DNA of 64,000 nucleotides, from assembly GCF_039521325.1 (NCBI RefSeq), contig NZ_BAAACD010000005.1, one strand, 5' to 3'. This document shows positions 53,224 through 61,284 of this stretch, piece after piece. Each line of letters starts with the position of its first letter. Positions within the stretch are counted from its first letter, which is position 1. The stretch is from Clostridium_X cadaveris (GTDB lineage: Bacteria; Bacillota; Clostridia; Clostridiales; Clostridiaceae). The notes under the pieces are model-generated. The model saw only the letters and a program-made list of their open reading frames with translations. It searched no databases and was not told the DNA's origin. Both the position numbers and the translations under genes were made by a program.

Positions 53224-53871
53224 ATGGAGAAGAAGAGAAGTATTTCTATGGCAGTAGTTAAAAGACTACCAAAATATCACAGATACTTGTCGGAGCTATT
53301 AAATAATGACGTTGACAGAATATCATCTAAAGAACTAAGCGAAAAAATAGGATTTACAGCTTCACAGATAAGACAGGACTTGAATTGTTTTGGTGATTTT
53401 GGACAGCAGGGCTATGGATATAATGTGAGAGATTTATACAATGAGATAAGCAACATTTTAGGTCTTTCAAAAGAATATAGAACAGTAATAGTAGGAGCCG
53501 GTAACATAGGTCAGGCCATTGCAAACTATACTAGATTTACAGATATAGGCTTTGATTTGTGGGGGATTTTTGATGCTAATCCTAAGCTTGTAGGTATAAA
53601 AATAAGAGATATAGAAATAAAGGATATAGATGAACTAGAAGGATTTATTAAGAAAAACAATATAGATGTTGGAGTGATATGTGTTCCTAGAGCTAATGCT
53701 CAAAAGGTGTGCGATATTCTTTTAAAAGGAAACATAAAAGGAATATGGAACTTTGCTCCAGTAGATTTGATAGTGCCTGAGGATATAACCATAGAAAATG
53801 TACATTTAAGTGAAAGTCTTATGACTTTAGCTTATCTTTTAAACGAAAAAGATCAGGAAAAAAATAAATAG
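53224..53871 (+). CDS. rex: Redox-sensing transcriptional repressor Rex
   Basis: About 215 residues. The N-terminal winged helix (about 1-75) contains KRLPKYHRYL, SSKELSEKIGFTASQIRQDL and FGDFGQQGYGYNV; a Rossmann domain (about 80-210) has VIVGAGNIGQAIANY and VPRANAQKVCD. Rex binds DNA when NADH/NAD+ is low and represses fermentative genes, here most plausibly the crt-bcd-etf-hbd operon directly downstream. ATG 53224 is five bases after GAGGTG; the GTG at 53218 overlaps that site. TTGTTAACAA at 53150-53159 resembles fused half-sites and may allow autoregulation, but spacing is not canonical. Confidence 0.93.
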   Translation: MEKKRSISMAVVKRLPKYHRYLSELLNNDVDRISSKELSEKIGFTASQIRQDLNCFGDFGQQGYGYNVRDLYNEISNILGLSKEYRTVIVGAGNIGQAIANYTRFTDIGFDLWGIFDANPKLVGIKIRDIEIKDIDELEGFIKKNNIDVGVICVPRANAQKVCDILLKGNIKGIWNFAPVDLIVPEDITIENVHLSESLMTLAYLLNEKDQEKNK

Positions 53872-53880
53872 AATTGCAAA

Positions 53881-53920
53881 AGAACTCCTTAGAGCGTAAA
53901 AGCTCTAAGGAGTTCTTTGT
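53881..53920 (+). terminator. Terminator of rex
   Basis: AGAACTCCTTAGAGC (53881-53895) pairs perfectly with GCTCTAAGGAGTTCT (53902-53916), followed by TTTGT. It separates rex from the butyryl-CoA operon. Confidence 0.85.
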
Positions 53921-54001
53921 AAATATATAAACCTAAAAATAAAATATTTATAAATGATTTAAAATAGAATAAAAAATTCAAAAAAATTTGCAAACTTATT
54001 C

Positions 54002-54030
54002 TTGAAAAAGTTTAACTATGACTATATAAT
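54002..54030 (+). promoter_or_regulatory. Promoter of the crt-bcd-etfBA-hbd operon
   Basis: TTGAAA (54002-54007) lies 17 bases from TATAAT (54025-54030), with an A-rich stretch upstream. Transcription would begin near 54037, giving a leader of about 115 bases. Confidence 0.8.
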
Positions 54031-54067
54031 GGGAAGTGTAGGAAAACAGATATTTTTTTAACTGTAA

Positions 54068-54085
54068 TTGTTAAGGTTGTAACAA
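54068..54085. promoter_or_regulatory. Rex operator
   Basis: TTGTTAAGGTTGTAACAA matches the clostridial Rex consensus TTGTTAA-N4-TTAACAA with one change, and flanking bases extend the dyad. It lies about 30-50 bases downstream of the predicted start, so bound Rex would block elongation rather than polymerase binding. Confidence 0.8.
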
Positions 54086-54150
54086 TTATGAGTTTTAGAA
54101 TATCACATTTGATTTAAAAAAATACAATAATGGAAATAAGGGGGATAAAA

Positions 54151-54933
54151 ATGGAGTTAAAAAATGTGCTTTTAGAAAAGAATAATCACATAGCTACAGT
54201 GACTATAAACAGACCTAAGGCTTTGAATGCCCTTAATTCAGAAACATTAAGAGATTTAAATGAAGTGTTAGAAAATTTGGAAAATGATAGTGATGTCTAT
54301 GTTGTAATTTTAACAGGCGCAGGTGGAAAATCATTTGTTGCTGGAGCTGACATTACAGAAATGAAAGATTTAAACACTATAGAAGGAAGAGAATTCTCTC
54401 AACTTGGAAATAAAGTTTTTAGAAGACTTGAAAACCTTGAAAAACCAGTAATAGCTGCCATACCAGGATTTGCCCTTGGTGGAGGATGTGAACTTGCATT
54501 ATCATGTGATATTAGAATAGCATCTGAAAAAGCAAAATTTGCTCAACCAGAGGTTGGTTTAGGAATAACTCCAGGATTTGGTGGAACTCAAAGATTAGCT
54601 AGGTTAGTTGGCACTGGAATAGCTAAAGAAATGATTTACACTGCAAGAATAGTAAAGGCTGATGAAGCATTAAGAATAGGCTTAGTTAATAAGGTAGTAG
54701 AAGTGGACAAGCTTATGGAAGAAGCTATGAACATGGCAAGCTTAATAGCTAGTCAAGCACCTATAGCTGTAAAACTTTCAAAAGCAGCTATCAATAGAGG
54801 AATACAATGTGACATTGATACAGCTGTAATGTATGAAGCAGAAGCTTTTGGAGCATGTTTCTCAACTTTAGATCAAAAAGAAGGTATGATTGCTTTTGTT
54901 GAGAAAAGAGATAAAAGCTTTCAAAATAAATAG
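54151..54933 (+). CDS. crt: 3-hydroxybutyryl-CoA dehydratase (crotonase)
   Basis: About 260 residues of the enoyl-CoA hydratase family, converting 3-hydroxybutyryl-CoA to crotonyl-CoA. It shows VTINRPKALNALN, the oxyanion-hole GAGGKSFVAGADITEM, GFALGGGCELALSCDIRIAS and the catalytic Glu region FAQPEVGLGITPGFGGTQRLARLVG. ATG 54151 is chosen since AAGGGGG sits just before it; the in-frame ATG at 54130 lies upstream of that site. It is the first gene of the operon, behind a Rex operator. Confidence 0.95.
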   Translation: MELKNVLLEKNNHIATVTINRPKALNALNSETLRDLNEVLENLENDSDVYVVILTGAGGKSFVAGADITEMKDLNTIEGREFSQLGNKVFRRLENLEKPVIAAIPGFALGGGCELALSCDIRIASEKAKFAQPEVGLGITPGFGGTQRLARLVGTGIAKEMIYTARIVKADEALRIGLVNKVVEVDKLMEEAMNMASLIASQAPIAVKLSKAAINRGIQCDIDTAVMYEAEAFGACFSTLDQKEGMIAFVEKRDKSFQNK

Positions 54934-54957
54934 GGCTTAAGTTAGGAGGTATATTAA

Positions 54958-56097
54958 ATGAACTTTGCACTTTCAAAAGAACAAGAATTAGTAAGACAGA
55001 TGGTAAGGGAATTTGCAATCGATAAGGTAAAGCCTATCGCAGCAGAAATAGATAGAACTGAAGAATTCCCAATGGAAAATGTTAAGCTTATGGCTAAATA
55101 TGGTATGATGGGGATTCCATTTGCTAAAGAATATGGTGGAGCAGGTGGAGACACCCTAGCTTATATACTAGCAGTAGAAGAATTATCAAAGGTGTGTGGA
55201 ACTACAGGGGTTATACTTTCAGCTCACGTTTCATTATGTGCATCATTAATAAATCAATTTGGTACAGAAGAACAAAAACAAAAATATTTACCAAAACTTG
55301 CATCAGGAGAAATGATAGGTGCTTTTGGTTTAACTGAACCAGGTGCTGGAACAGATGCAGCAGGACAACAAACTATTGCAGTTTTAGAAGGAGACCATTA
55401 TGTATTAAATGGATCAAAAATATTCATAACTAATGGTGGAGTTGCAGATGTATTTGTAATATTTGCAATGACTGATAAAAGCAAGGGAACAAAAGGAATA
55501 TCAGCATTTATAGTTGAAAGAAGTTTTAAAGGATTCTCAAGTGGTAAGATAGAAGACAAGATGGGAATAAGAGCATCTTCTACTACTGAACTTATAATGG
55601 AAGATTGTATAGTTCCAAAGGAAAACTTAGTTGGAAAAGAAGGAAAAGGCTTTGGTATAGCTATGAAAACTCTTGATGGAGGTAGAATAGGTATAGCTGC
55701 ACAAGCTCTAGGAATAGCTGAAGGTGCTATGGAAGAAGCTGTTAACTACATGAAAGAAAGAAAACAATTTGGAAGATCATTAACAGCATTCCAAGGATTA
55801 CAATGGTATTTAGCTGAAATGGATGTAAAGATAGAAGCAGCTAGACACTTAGTTTACAAAGCAGCTTGGTTAAAGGATAATGGTAAGCCATATAGCGTAG
55901 ATGCAGCAAGAGCTAAGTTGTTTGCAGCTGAAACAGCTATGGAAGTAACAACAAAGGCTGTTCAATTATTCGGTGGATATGGGTATACTAAGGATTATCC
56001 AGTTGAAAGAATGATGAGAGATGCTAAGATAACTGAAATCTATGAAGGAACTTCTGAAGTTCAAAAGATGGTTATTTCAGGTAGCATAGTTAGATAG
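54958..56097 (+). CDS. bcd: Butyryl-CoA dehydrogenase
   Basis: A 379-residue FAD acyl-CoA dehydrogenase that reduces crotonyl-CoA to butyryl-CoA, with EtfAB bifurcating electrons to ferredoxin. Motifs seen are GAFGLTEPGAGTDA, KIFITNGG, DKMGIRASSTTEL, GGRIGIAAQALGIAEGA, the catalytic-base region near FGGYGYTKDYP and the final TEIYEGTSEVQKMVI. TAGGAGG precedes the ATG. It lies 24 bases after crt and 12 before etfB, the standard clostridial order. Confidence 0.95.
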   Translation: MNFALSKEQELVRQMVREFAIDKVKPIAAEIDRTEEFPMENVKLMAKYGMMGIPFAKEYGGAGGDTLAYILAVEELSKVCGTTGVILSAHVSLCASLINQFGTEEQKQKYLPKLASGEMIGAFGLTEPGAGTDAAGQQTIAVLEGDHYVLNGSKIFITNGGVADVFVIFAMTDKSKGTKGISAFIVERSFKGFSSGKIEDKMGIRASSTTELIMEDCIVPKENLVGKEGKGFGIAMKTLDGGRIGIAAQALGIAEGAMEEAVNYMKERKQFGRSLTAFQGLQWYLAEMDVKIEAARHLVYKAAWLKDNGKPYSVDAARAKLFAAETAMEVTTKAVQLFGGYGYTKDYPVERMMRDAKITEIYEGTSEVQKMVISGSIVR

Positions 56098-56109
56098 GAG
56101 GGCTTTCAG

Positions 56110-56889
56110 ATGAAAATAGTTGTATGTATTAAGCAAGTACCAGATACTACTGTTGTTAAAATAGATCCAAAGACTGGAACACTTATAAGAGAAGGAGTTC
56201 CATCTATAATAAATCCAGAAGATAAGAATGCTTTAGAGGAAGCTTTAAGACTAAAAGATGCACATGGTGCACATGTTACTGTAATAACAATGGGACCTCC
56301 TCAAGCAAAAGATGCTTTAAGAGAAGCGCTAGCTATGGGAGCTGATGAAGCTATACTAATAACAGATAGAGCATTTGCAGGAGCAGATACTTTAGCTACT
56401 TCAGAAGCTTTAGCTGGAGCTATAAGAAAACTTCCTTATGATATAATCTTAGGAGGAAGACAAGCTATCGATGGAGATACTGCTCAAGTAGGACCTGAAA
56501 TAGCAGAACATTTAGGAATATCTCAAGTAACTTATGTACAAGCAGTTGAAGCTAATGGAGATAAGCTTACAATAAATAGAGCATTAGAAAACGGACATGA
56601 AATAATAGAAGTTCAAACTCCAGTTTTACTAACTGCAATAAAAGAATTAAATGAGCCAAGATATATGAATGCGAGAGACATCTATGAATCTGCTAACAAA
56701 GAAATACAAATCTGGACCGCTGACGATATAGATGTAGATAAGAGTAAGCTAGGACTTTCTGGTTCTCCAACAAAGGTTAAGAAGTCAATGACTAAAGAAG
56801 TTAAGGGCCAAGGAGAAATAGTAAATATGGCACCAAAAGATGCCGTTGAGCATGTCCTTGCAAAATTAAAAGAAAAACACTACATCTAA
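56110..56889 (+). CDS. etfB: Electron transfer flavoprotein beta subunit
   Basis: A 259-residue EtfB with the opening MKIVVCIKQVPDTTVVKID, then INPEDKNALEEALRLKD, GADEAILITDRAFAGADTLATS and the signature DIILGGRQAIDGDTAQVGP. In clostridia it carries the bifurcating FAD for NADH oxidation in the Bcd-Etf complex. GGAGGGCT precedes the ATG. It is followed by etfA after 20 bases. Confidence 0.95.
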   Translation: MKIVVCIKQVPDTTVVKIDPKTGTLIREGVPSIINPEDKNALEEALRLKDAHGAHVTVITMGPPQAKDALREALAMGADEAILITDRAFAGADTLATSEALAGAIRKLPYDIILGGRQAIDGDTAQVGPEIAEHLGISQVTYVQAVEANGDKLTINRALENGHEIIEVQTPVLLTAIKELNEPRYMNARDIYESANKEIQIWTADDIDVDKSKLGLSGSPTKVKKSMTKEVKGQGEIVNMAPKDAVEHVLAKLKEKHYI

Positions 56890-56909
56890 TAGATTAGGAG
56901 GTTATGGAT

Positions 56910-57917
56910 ATGAGTTTAGAGCAATATAAAGGCGTTTGGGTCTTTGCAGAGCAAAGAGATGGACATTTAGAAAAGGTATCTTTAGAGATATTAGGAGAAG
57001 GAAAAAAGATCGCAGAAAAATTAGGCGTTAAAATAACAGCTTTACTTATGGGACACAATGTAAAGCATTTAGCAAAAGAATTAGAAGCATATGGTGCTGA
57101 CGAAGTTCTAGTTTGTGACAATGAAAACTTAGCACATTATACAACTGATGGATATACAAAAGTTATATGTGATTTAGTTGAAGAAAAGAAGCCAGAAATC
57201 TTATTTATAGGAGCAACATTCATAGGAAGAGATTTAGGACCTAGAGTTGCAGCAAGACTACATACAGGACTTACTGCTGACTGCACATCATTAGATATAG
57301 ATGAAGAAGGAAAGTTCCTATTAGCAACAAGACCTGCTTTTGGTGGAAACTTAATGGCTACTATAGCATGTGCTGATCATAGACCACAAATGGCTACAGT
57401 TAGACCAGGAGTATTCAGTAAGAGAGAAAAAGATACTCATGCAGAAGCTGTTATAGAAAATGTTAATGTATCATTAGAAAGCAGCGATATAAGAACTATC
57501 ATAAAAGAAGTAGTTAAAGAAACTAAGAAGGTAAAAGACATATCTGAAGCTAAGGTATTAGTATCTGGTGGTAGAGGTGTTGGATCAGCTGAAAACTTTA
57601 AAATACTTGAAGATTTAGCAGCAGCACTTGACGGTACAGTATCTGCTTCAAGAGCAGCTGTAGACAATGGTTGGATAGACAAAGCTTATCAAGTTGGACA
57701 AACAGGAAAAACTGTAAGACCAACTATATATGTAGCTTGTGGTATTTCAGGAGCAATACAACACGTTGCTGGAATGCAAGATAGTGATATGATAATTGCT
57801 ATAAACAAAGACGAAACAGCTCCAATAATGAAGCTTGCTGATTATGCAATAGTTGGAGATTTAAATAAAGTAATACCAGAAATGGTAGCACAATTAAATG
57901 CTATAAAAGGCGAATAG
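56910..57917 (+). CDS. etfA: Electron transfer flavoprotein alpha subunit
   Basis: About 335 residues. An N-terminal half shared with EtfB (KGVWVFAEQRDGHLEKVSLE) and a C-terminal FAD-binding half with VSGGRGVGSAENFK, ASRAAVDNGWIDKAYQVGQTGKTVRPTIYV-type blocks and GISGAIQHVAGMQDSDMIIAINKD mark EtfA. It pairs with EtfB and Bcd. ATG 56910 has the proper distance from TAGGAGG; ATG 56904 is too close. A perfect hairpin lies between this gene and hbd. Confidence 0.95.
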   Translation: MSLEQYKGVWVFAEQRDGHLEKVSLEILGEGKKIAEKLGVKITALLMGHNVKHLAKELEAYGADEVLVCDNENLAHYTTDGYTKVICDLVEEKKPEILFIGATFIGRDLGPRVAARLHTGLTADCTSLDIDEEGKFLLATRPAFGGNLMATIACADHRPQMATVRPGVFSKREKDTHAEAVIENVNVSLESSDIRTIIKEVVKETKKVKDISEAKVLVSGGRGVGSAENFKILEDLAAALDGTVSASRAAVDNGWIDKAYQVGQTGKTVRPTIYVACGISGAIQHVAGMQDSDMIIAINKDETAPIMKLADYAIVGDLNKVIPEMVAQLNAIKGE

Positions 57918-57927
57918 AAAAATAACT

Positions 57928-57962
57928 TTCCTATGAAACCTATTTACTAGGTTTCATAGGAA
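57928..57962. other. Perfect intercistronic hairpin between etfA and hbd
   Basis: TTCCTATGAAACCTA (57928-57942) pairs perfectly with TAGGTTTCATAGGAA (57948-57962) around TTTAC. No U tract follows, so it is less likely a terminator than an RNA-processing or 3'-end-stabilising element that sets different levels of etfA and hbd message. Confidence 0.6.
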
Positions 57963-57988
57963 TATATAATATTTGAGGAGGGGTTTTC

Positions 57989-58837
57989 ATGAAAAAAGTA
58001 TTTGTACTAGGTGCAGGAACTATGGGAGCAGGAATTGTGCAAGCATTCGCTCAAAATGGTTTCGAAGTTATAGTTAGAGACATAAAGGATGAATTTGTTG
58101 AAAGAGGATTAGCAGGTATTGAAAAGAACCTAAGCAAATTAGTTGCTAAAGGAAAAATGACAGAAGAAGCTAAAGCTGAAATATCAGCAAGAATATCTGG
58201 AACTACAGATATGAAATTAGCTGCTGACTGTGATTTAGTAGTAGAAGCTGCTATAGAAAACATGAAGATTAAGAAGGAAATATTTGCAGAGCTAGATTCT
58301 ATCTGTAAGCCAGAAACTATTTTAGCTTCAAACACTTCTTCTTTATCAATAACAGAAGTAGCATCAGCTACAAAGAGAGCAGATAAAGTTATAGGAATGC
58401 ATTTCTTTAACCCAGCTCCAGTTATGAAACTAGTTGAGGTTATAAGAGGAGCTCAAACTTCCCAAGAAACTTTTGAAGCAGTTAAATCAGTTTCAGAAGC
58501 AATAGGAAAGAGCCCAGTAGAAGTTGCAGAAGCTCCAGGATTCGTTGTAAATAGGATACTTATTCCAATGATCAACGAAGCTGTTGGAATTTATGCAGAA
58601 GGAATTGCTTCAGTAGAAGATATAGATACTGCTATGAAATATGGTGCAAATCATCCAATGGGACCTTTAGCATTAGGAGACTTAATAGGACTCGACGTTT
58701 GCCTTGCTATAATGGATGTTTTATATAATGAAACAGGAGATTCTAAGTACAGAGCTCATACTTTACTAAGAAAGTATGTTAGAGCTGGATGGCTTGGAAG
58801 AAAGTCAGGAAAAGGATTCTACGACTATTCAAAGTAA
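57989..58837 (+). CDS. hbd: 3-hydroxybutyryl-CoA dehydrogenase
   Basis: A 282-residue enzyme that reduces acetoacetyl-CoA to 3-hydroxybutyryl-CoA. It has the Rossmann motif VLGAGTMGAGIVQAFA, the catalytic block IGMHFFNPAPVMKLVEV with His, the linker PGFVVNRILIPMINEA and the dimer domain GANHPMGPLALGDLIGLD. The AxGxG start and length (282) are standard. GAGGAGGGG gives the start. It is the last gene of the operon, closed by a very strong terminator. Confidence 0.95.
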   Translation: MKKVFVLGAGTMGAGIVQAFAQNGFEVIVRDIKDEFVERGLAGIEKNLSKLVAKGKMTEEAKAEISARISGTTDMKLAADCDLVVEAAIENMKIKKEIFAELDSICKPETILASNTSSLSITEVASATKRADKVIGMHFFNPAPVMKLVEVIRGAQTSQETFEAVKSVSEAIGKSPVEVAEAPGFVVNRILIPMINEAVGIYAEGIASVEDIDTAMKYGANHPMGPLALGDLIGLDVCLAIMDVLYNETGDSKYRAHTLLRKYVRAGWLGRKSGKGFYDYSK

Positions 58838-58845
58838 GAAATATT

Positions 58846-58897
58846 AAATAAAAAACCAGAAGAAAGCTATTTTGCTTTCTTCTGGTTTTTTATTTAA
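58846..58897. terminator. Terminator of the butyryl-CoA operon, bidirectional
   Basis: A 22-bp stem (58846-58867 with 58874-58895, core CCAGAAGAAAGC / GCTTTCTTCTGG) with A-rich and T-rich flanks works on both strands. It also serves the minus-strand gene ending at 58903. Confidence 0.9.
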
Positions 58898-58902
58898 ATT
58901 AT

Positions 58903-59724
58903 TTATCTAATATTTTCATTATAAAGTGTATCAAAGCTTTTTACACATGCGTTTTTTACTAAAGTTTTTGAGCGTGTTATAATTTGTTCTTTTTTCTTTG
59001 GTAAACCACTAGTTATAGATACATATTTAAAAAGAGTTAGGGGTACATTTTTCATTGCACGACCTTTTAATGTGTAAGATACAAGGTTGTTGGTGCAACA
59101 CATATTTTCATAAGAAGTTTGTTTAAAATAACCTTCATGAAGTTCGCAGCGAATAGCACTGCTTAAAATATAGTTTTTTTCTGCATTTAGAAAGGATAAA
59201 ACACCACATTTGCTACAAATATCTCCTTGAACTTTTTCTAAAGGGATAGTAATATTAGAGAAATCAATATATGGAGTGAAGGTAATTATACCATCGTAAT
59301 TTAAAGGAGTTATACTATAAGAAACACAGTATATCTCTTTTAACGAACTGCTAAGAAGCTTCTTAATGTATAAACGATTTCGACGACCATTTTTATCTTC
59401 TAATATTGTTTCTCTTACCGCAACATTATTTTTCATATGTAGCGTTTCTCTATAGCTTATAACTTTACAACATGATAAACTTAGAGGAGAAGTGTTTATG
59501 GATACATTAATTCCTAAAATATTTGGCAGAGGAATAGAGCCTTGATGACCAGAATTCTGCTTGGAAAATTTTAATTTTACGGTTCCTAACTCATCATTAC
59601 AGGATAAATTATTTTCGTCATGTAAGGCTCGGATTGACATATAATTATTGTTCAGAATTGAGTCCATTTTTTTAAAGGATTCTGTGTCATAATAAGTTAG
59701 ATTGATAATATCGTTATAATTCAT
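58903..59724 (-). pseudogene. Truncated GH65 family protein: N-terminal domain only
   Basis: About 273 residues resembling the N-terminal beta-sandwich of glycoside hydrolase family 65 disaccharide phosphorylases. LPNILGINVSINTSPLSL, YRETLHMKNNVAVRETILED, then KLLSSSLKEIYCVSYSITPLNYDG follow the family pattern (R.LDM..G.L.R.....D; phosphorylase N-domain). Intact members have about 750 residues with a catalytic alpha/alpha barrel. Here the frame stops at the linker SFDTLYNENIR, and only the hbd terminator lies beyond. So it is a remnant or a free-standing N-domain without catalysis. ATG 59724 follows AGGTGAT; a GTG at 59733 overlaps it. Confidence 0.6.
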
Positions 59725-59849
59725 ATAAATCACCTATCATTCAAACATGCTTATTAATAATTTATGCAGAAGGTTAACAAAATGGGATTAATAAATTAAA
59801 AAATAATACAATCAATGGTATAGATAATGGTATAATTAGGGGGGATTTT

Positions 59850-60311
59850 ATGACACGTAGAGGAATTTTAACAGCTATTTTTATGACAGGGATTATGGGA
59901 TGTATTTCGTATTTCTTTAGCCCTGCTATGGCATTAATAATTTTAGGAATATTTTATTTATTTTTAGGATTTGCCCATATGACAAATAGACCAATGTATG
60001 ATAAAATAATAACAATAATAAATATTGATAAATTTAATGCATATCAAAAAAAAGATGATGACTTCAAAAAATATATAAAAGATAATGCAGCATCTATGAT
60101 ATTTATAGGTATGGTATTATTGTATTTTGCATACAGGTGGTATGGCCAAGCTTTCAAGGTAAGTTATAGTGTGTTGATAATGATATTAGTTCTTGGTAGC
60201 TACTTTATTGATACTTATTCAATGACTAAGAGCAAAGACTGGGAAGATTACAAGAAGAAAAGTCTTATGTGGATGATTGTTATTGTAGCAATAGCAGTTT
60301 TAGTTTTATGA
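59850..60311 (+). CDS. Four-helix membrane protein of unknown function
   Basis: A 153-residue protein with four or five hydrophobic segments: about 6-22, 25-43, 83-98, 105-122 and 137-152. A polar loop at 47-80 has KKDDDFKKYIKDN. No functional motif is recognised. AGGGGGGAT precedes the ATG at an acceptable distance. It stands between the GH65 remnant and nfnAB; no terminator separates it clearly from nfnA, but a link is not implied. Confidence 0.65.
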   Translation: MTRRGILTAIFMTGIMGCISYFFSPAMALIILGIFYLFLGFAHMTNRPMYDKIITIINIDKFNAYQKKDDDFKKYIKDNAASMIFIGMVLLYFAYRWYGQAFKVSYSVLIMILVLGSYFIDTYSMTKSKDWEDYKKKSLMWMIVIVAIAVLVL

Positions 60312-60396
60312 TTATAATATTCTCTAAGCAAAACTTAAGGAATACTATATAAAGATTATTATATTTTATCTTATTTACATGACAAGGGGGATTACG

Positions 60397-61284
60397 ATGT
60401 ATAAAATCTTAAAGAAAAGGTTTCTTGCGCAAAATATTTATTTGATGGATGTTGAAGCGCCAAGAGTAGCTAAATCATGTCATCCAGGTCAATTTATAAT
60501 AGTTAAAATGGATGAAAAAGGTGAAAGAATACCACTAACTATATGTGATTACAATAGAGAAACAGGCAGCGTTACAATAGTATTCCAAGCCTTAGGAGAA
60601 TCTACAAAAGAAATGTTAGAGTACAATGAAGGAGACTACTTTAAGGATTTTGTTGGGCCACTTGGAAGACCATCAGAATTTGTACATGAAGATTTAGAAG
60701 AATTAAAGAAGAAGAAGATAGTATTCGTGGCAGGTGGAGTTGGAGCAGCTCCTGTTTACCCACAAGTTAAGTGGTTACATGAGCAAGGTATAGCTGTAGA
60801 CGTAATAGTAGGAGCTAAGACTAAAGATTTAGTTATCCTTGAAGAAGAAATGAAAAATGTTTCTGGAAACTTATATGTAACTACAGATGACGGAAGTTAT
60901 GGATTTAAAGGAATGGTTACAGCTCAACTTGAAGAGCTTGTTAATCAAGGGAATAAATATGATTTATGCGTGGCTATAGGACCTATGATAATGATGAAAT
61001 TCGTATGTCTTTTAACTAAAAAGTTAGAAATACCAACTATAGTAAGCTTAAATCCAATAATGGTAGATGGAACAGGAATGTGCGGTGCATGTAGAGTAAC
61101 AGTAGGCGATGAGGTTAAGTTTGCTTGCGTTGATGGACCAGAATTTGATGGACATCTTGTAAATTTCGATGAAGCAATGAGAAGACAAACTATGTATAAG
61201 ACAGAAGAAGGAAGAAAACTTCTAAAAATGCAAGAGGGAGATACTCATCATGGCGGATGCGGATTTTGCGGAGGTGACAAATAA
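60397..61284 (+). CDS. nfnA: NADH-dependent ferredoxin:NADP+ oxidoreductase subunit A
   Basis: About 295 residues. It has an FAD-binding ferredoxin-reductase-like domain with PLTICDYN, GPLGRPSEF and the NAD-binding VAGGVGAAPVYPQVKWL, then a [2Fe-2S] site near the C-terminus in GTGMCGACRVTVG, FACVDGPEFDGH and HGGCGFCGG. NfnA with NfnB couples reduced ferredoxin and NADH to NADP+ reduction, complementing the Bcd-Etf complex upstream. ATG 60397 follows AAGGGGG; an in-frame ATG at 60379 precedes that site. The stop overlaps the nfnB start (TAATG). The family also includes sulfide dehydrogenase and dihydroorotate dehydrogenase electron-transfer subunits. Confidence 0.88.
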   Translation: MYKILKKRFLAQNIYLMDVEAPRVAKSCHPGQFIIVKMDEKGERIPLTICDYNRETGSVTIVFQALGESTKEMLEYNEGDYFKDFVGPLGRPSEFVHEDLEELKKKKIVFVAGGVGAAPVYPQVKWLHEQGIAVDVIVGAKTKDLVILEEEMKNVSGNLYVTTDDGSYGFKGMVTAQLEELVNQGNKYDLCVAIGPMIMMKFVCLLTKKLEIPTIVSLNPIMVDGTGMCGACRVTVGDEVKFACVDGPEFDGHLVNFDEAMRRQTMYKTEEGRKLLKMQEGDTHHGGCGFCGGDK

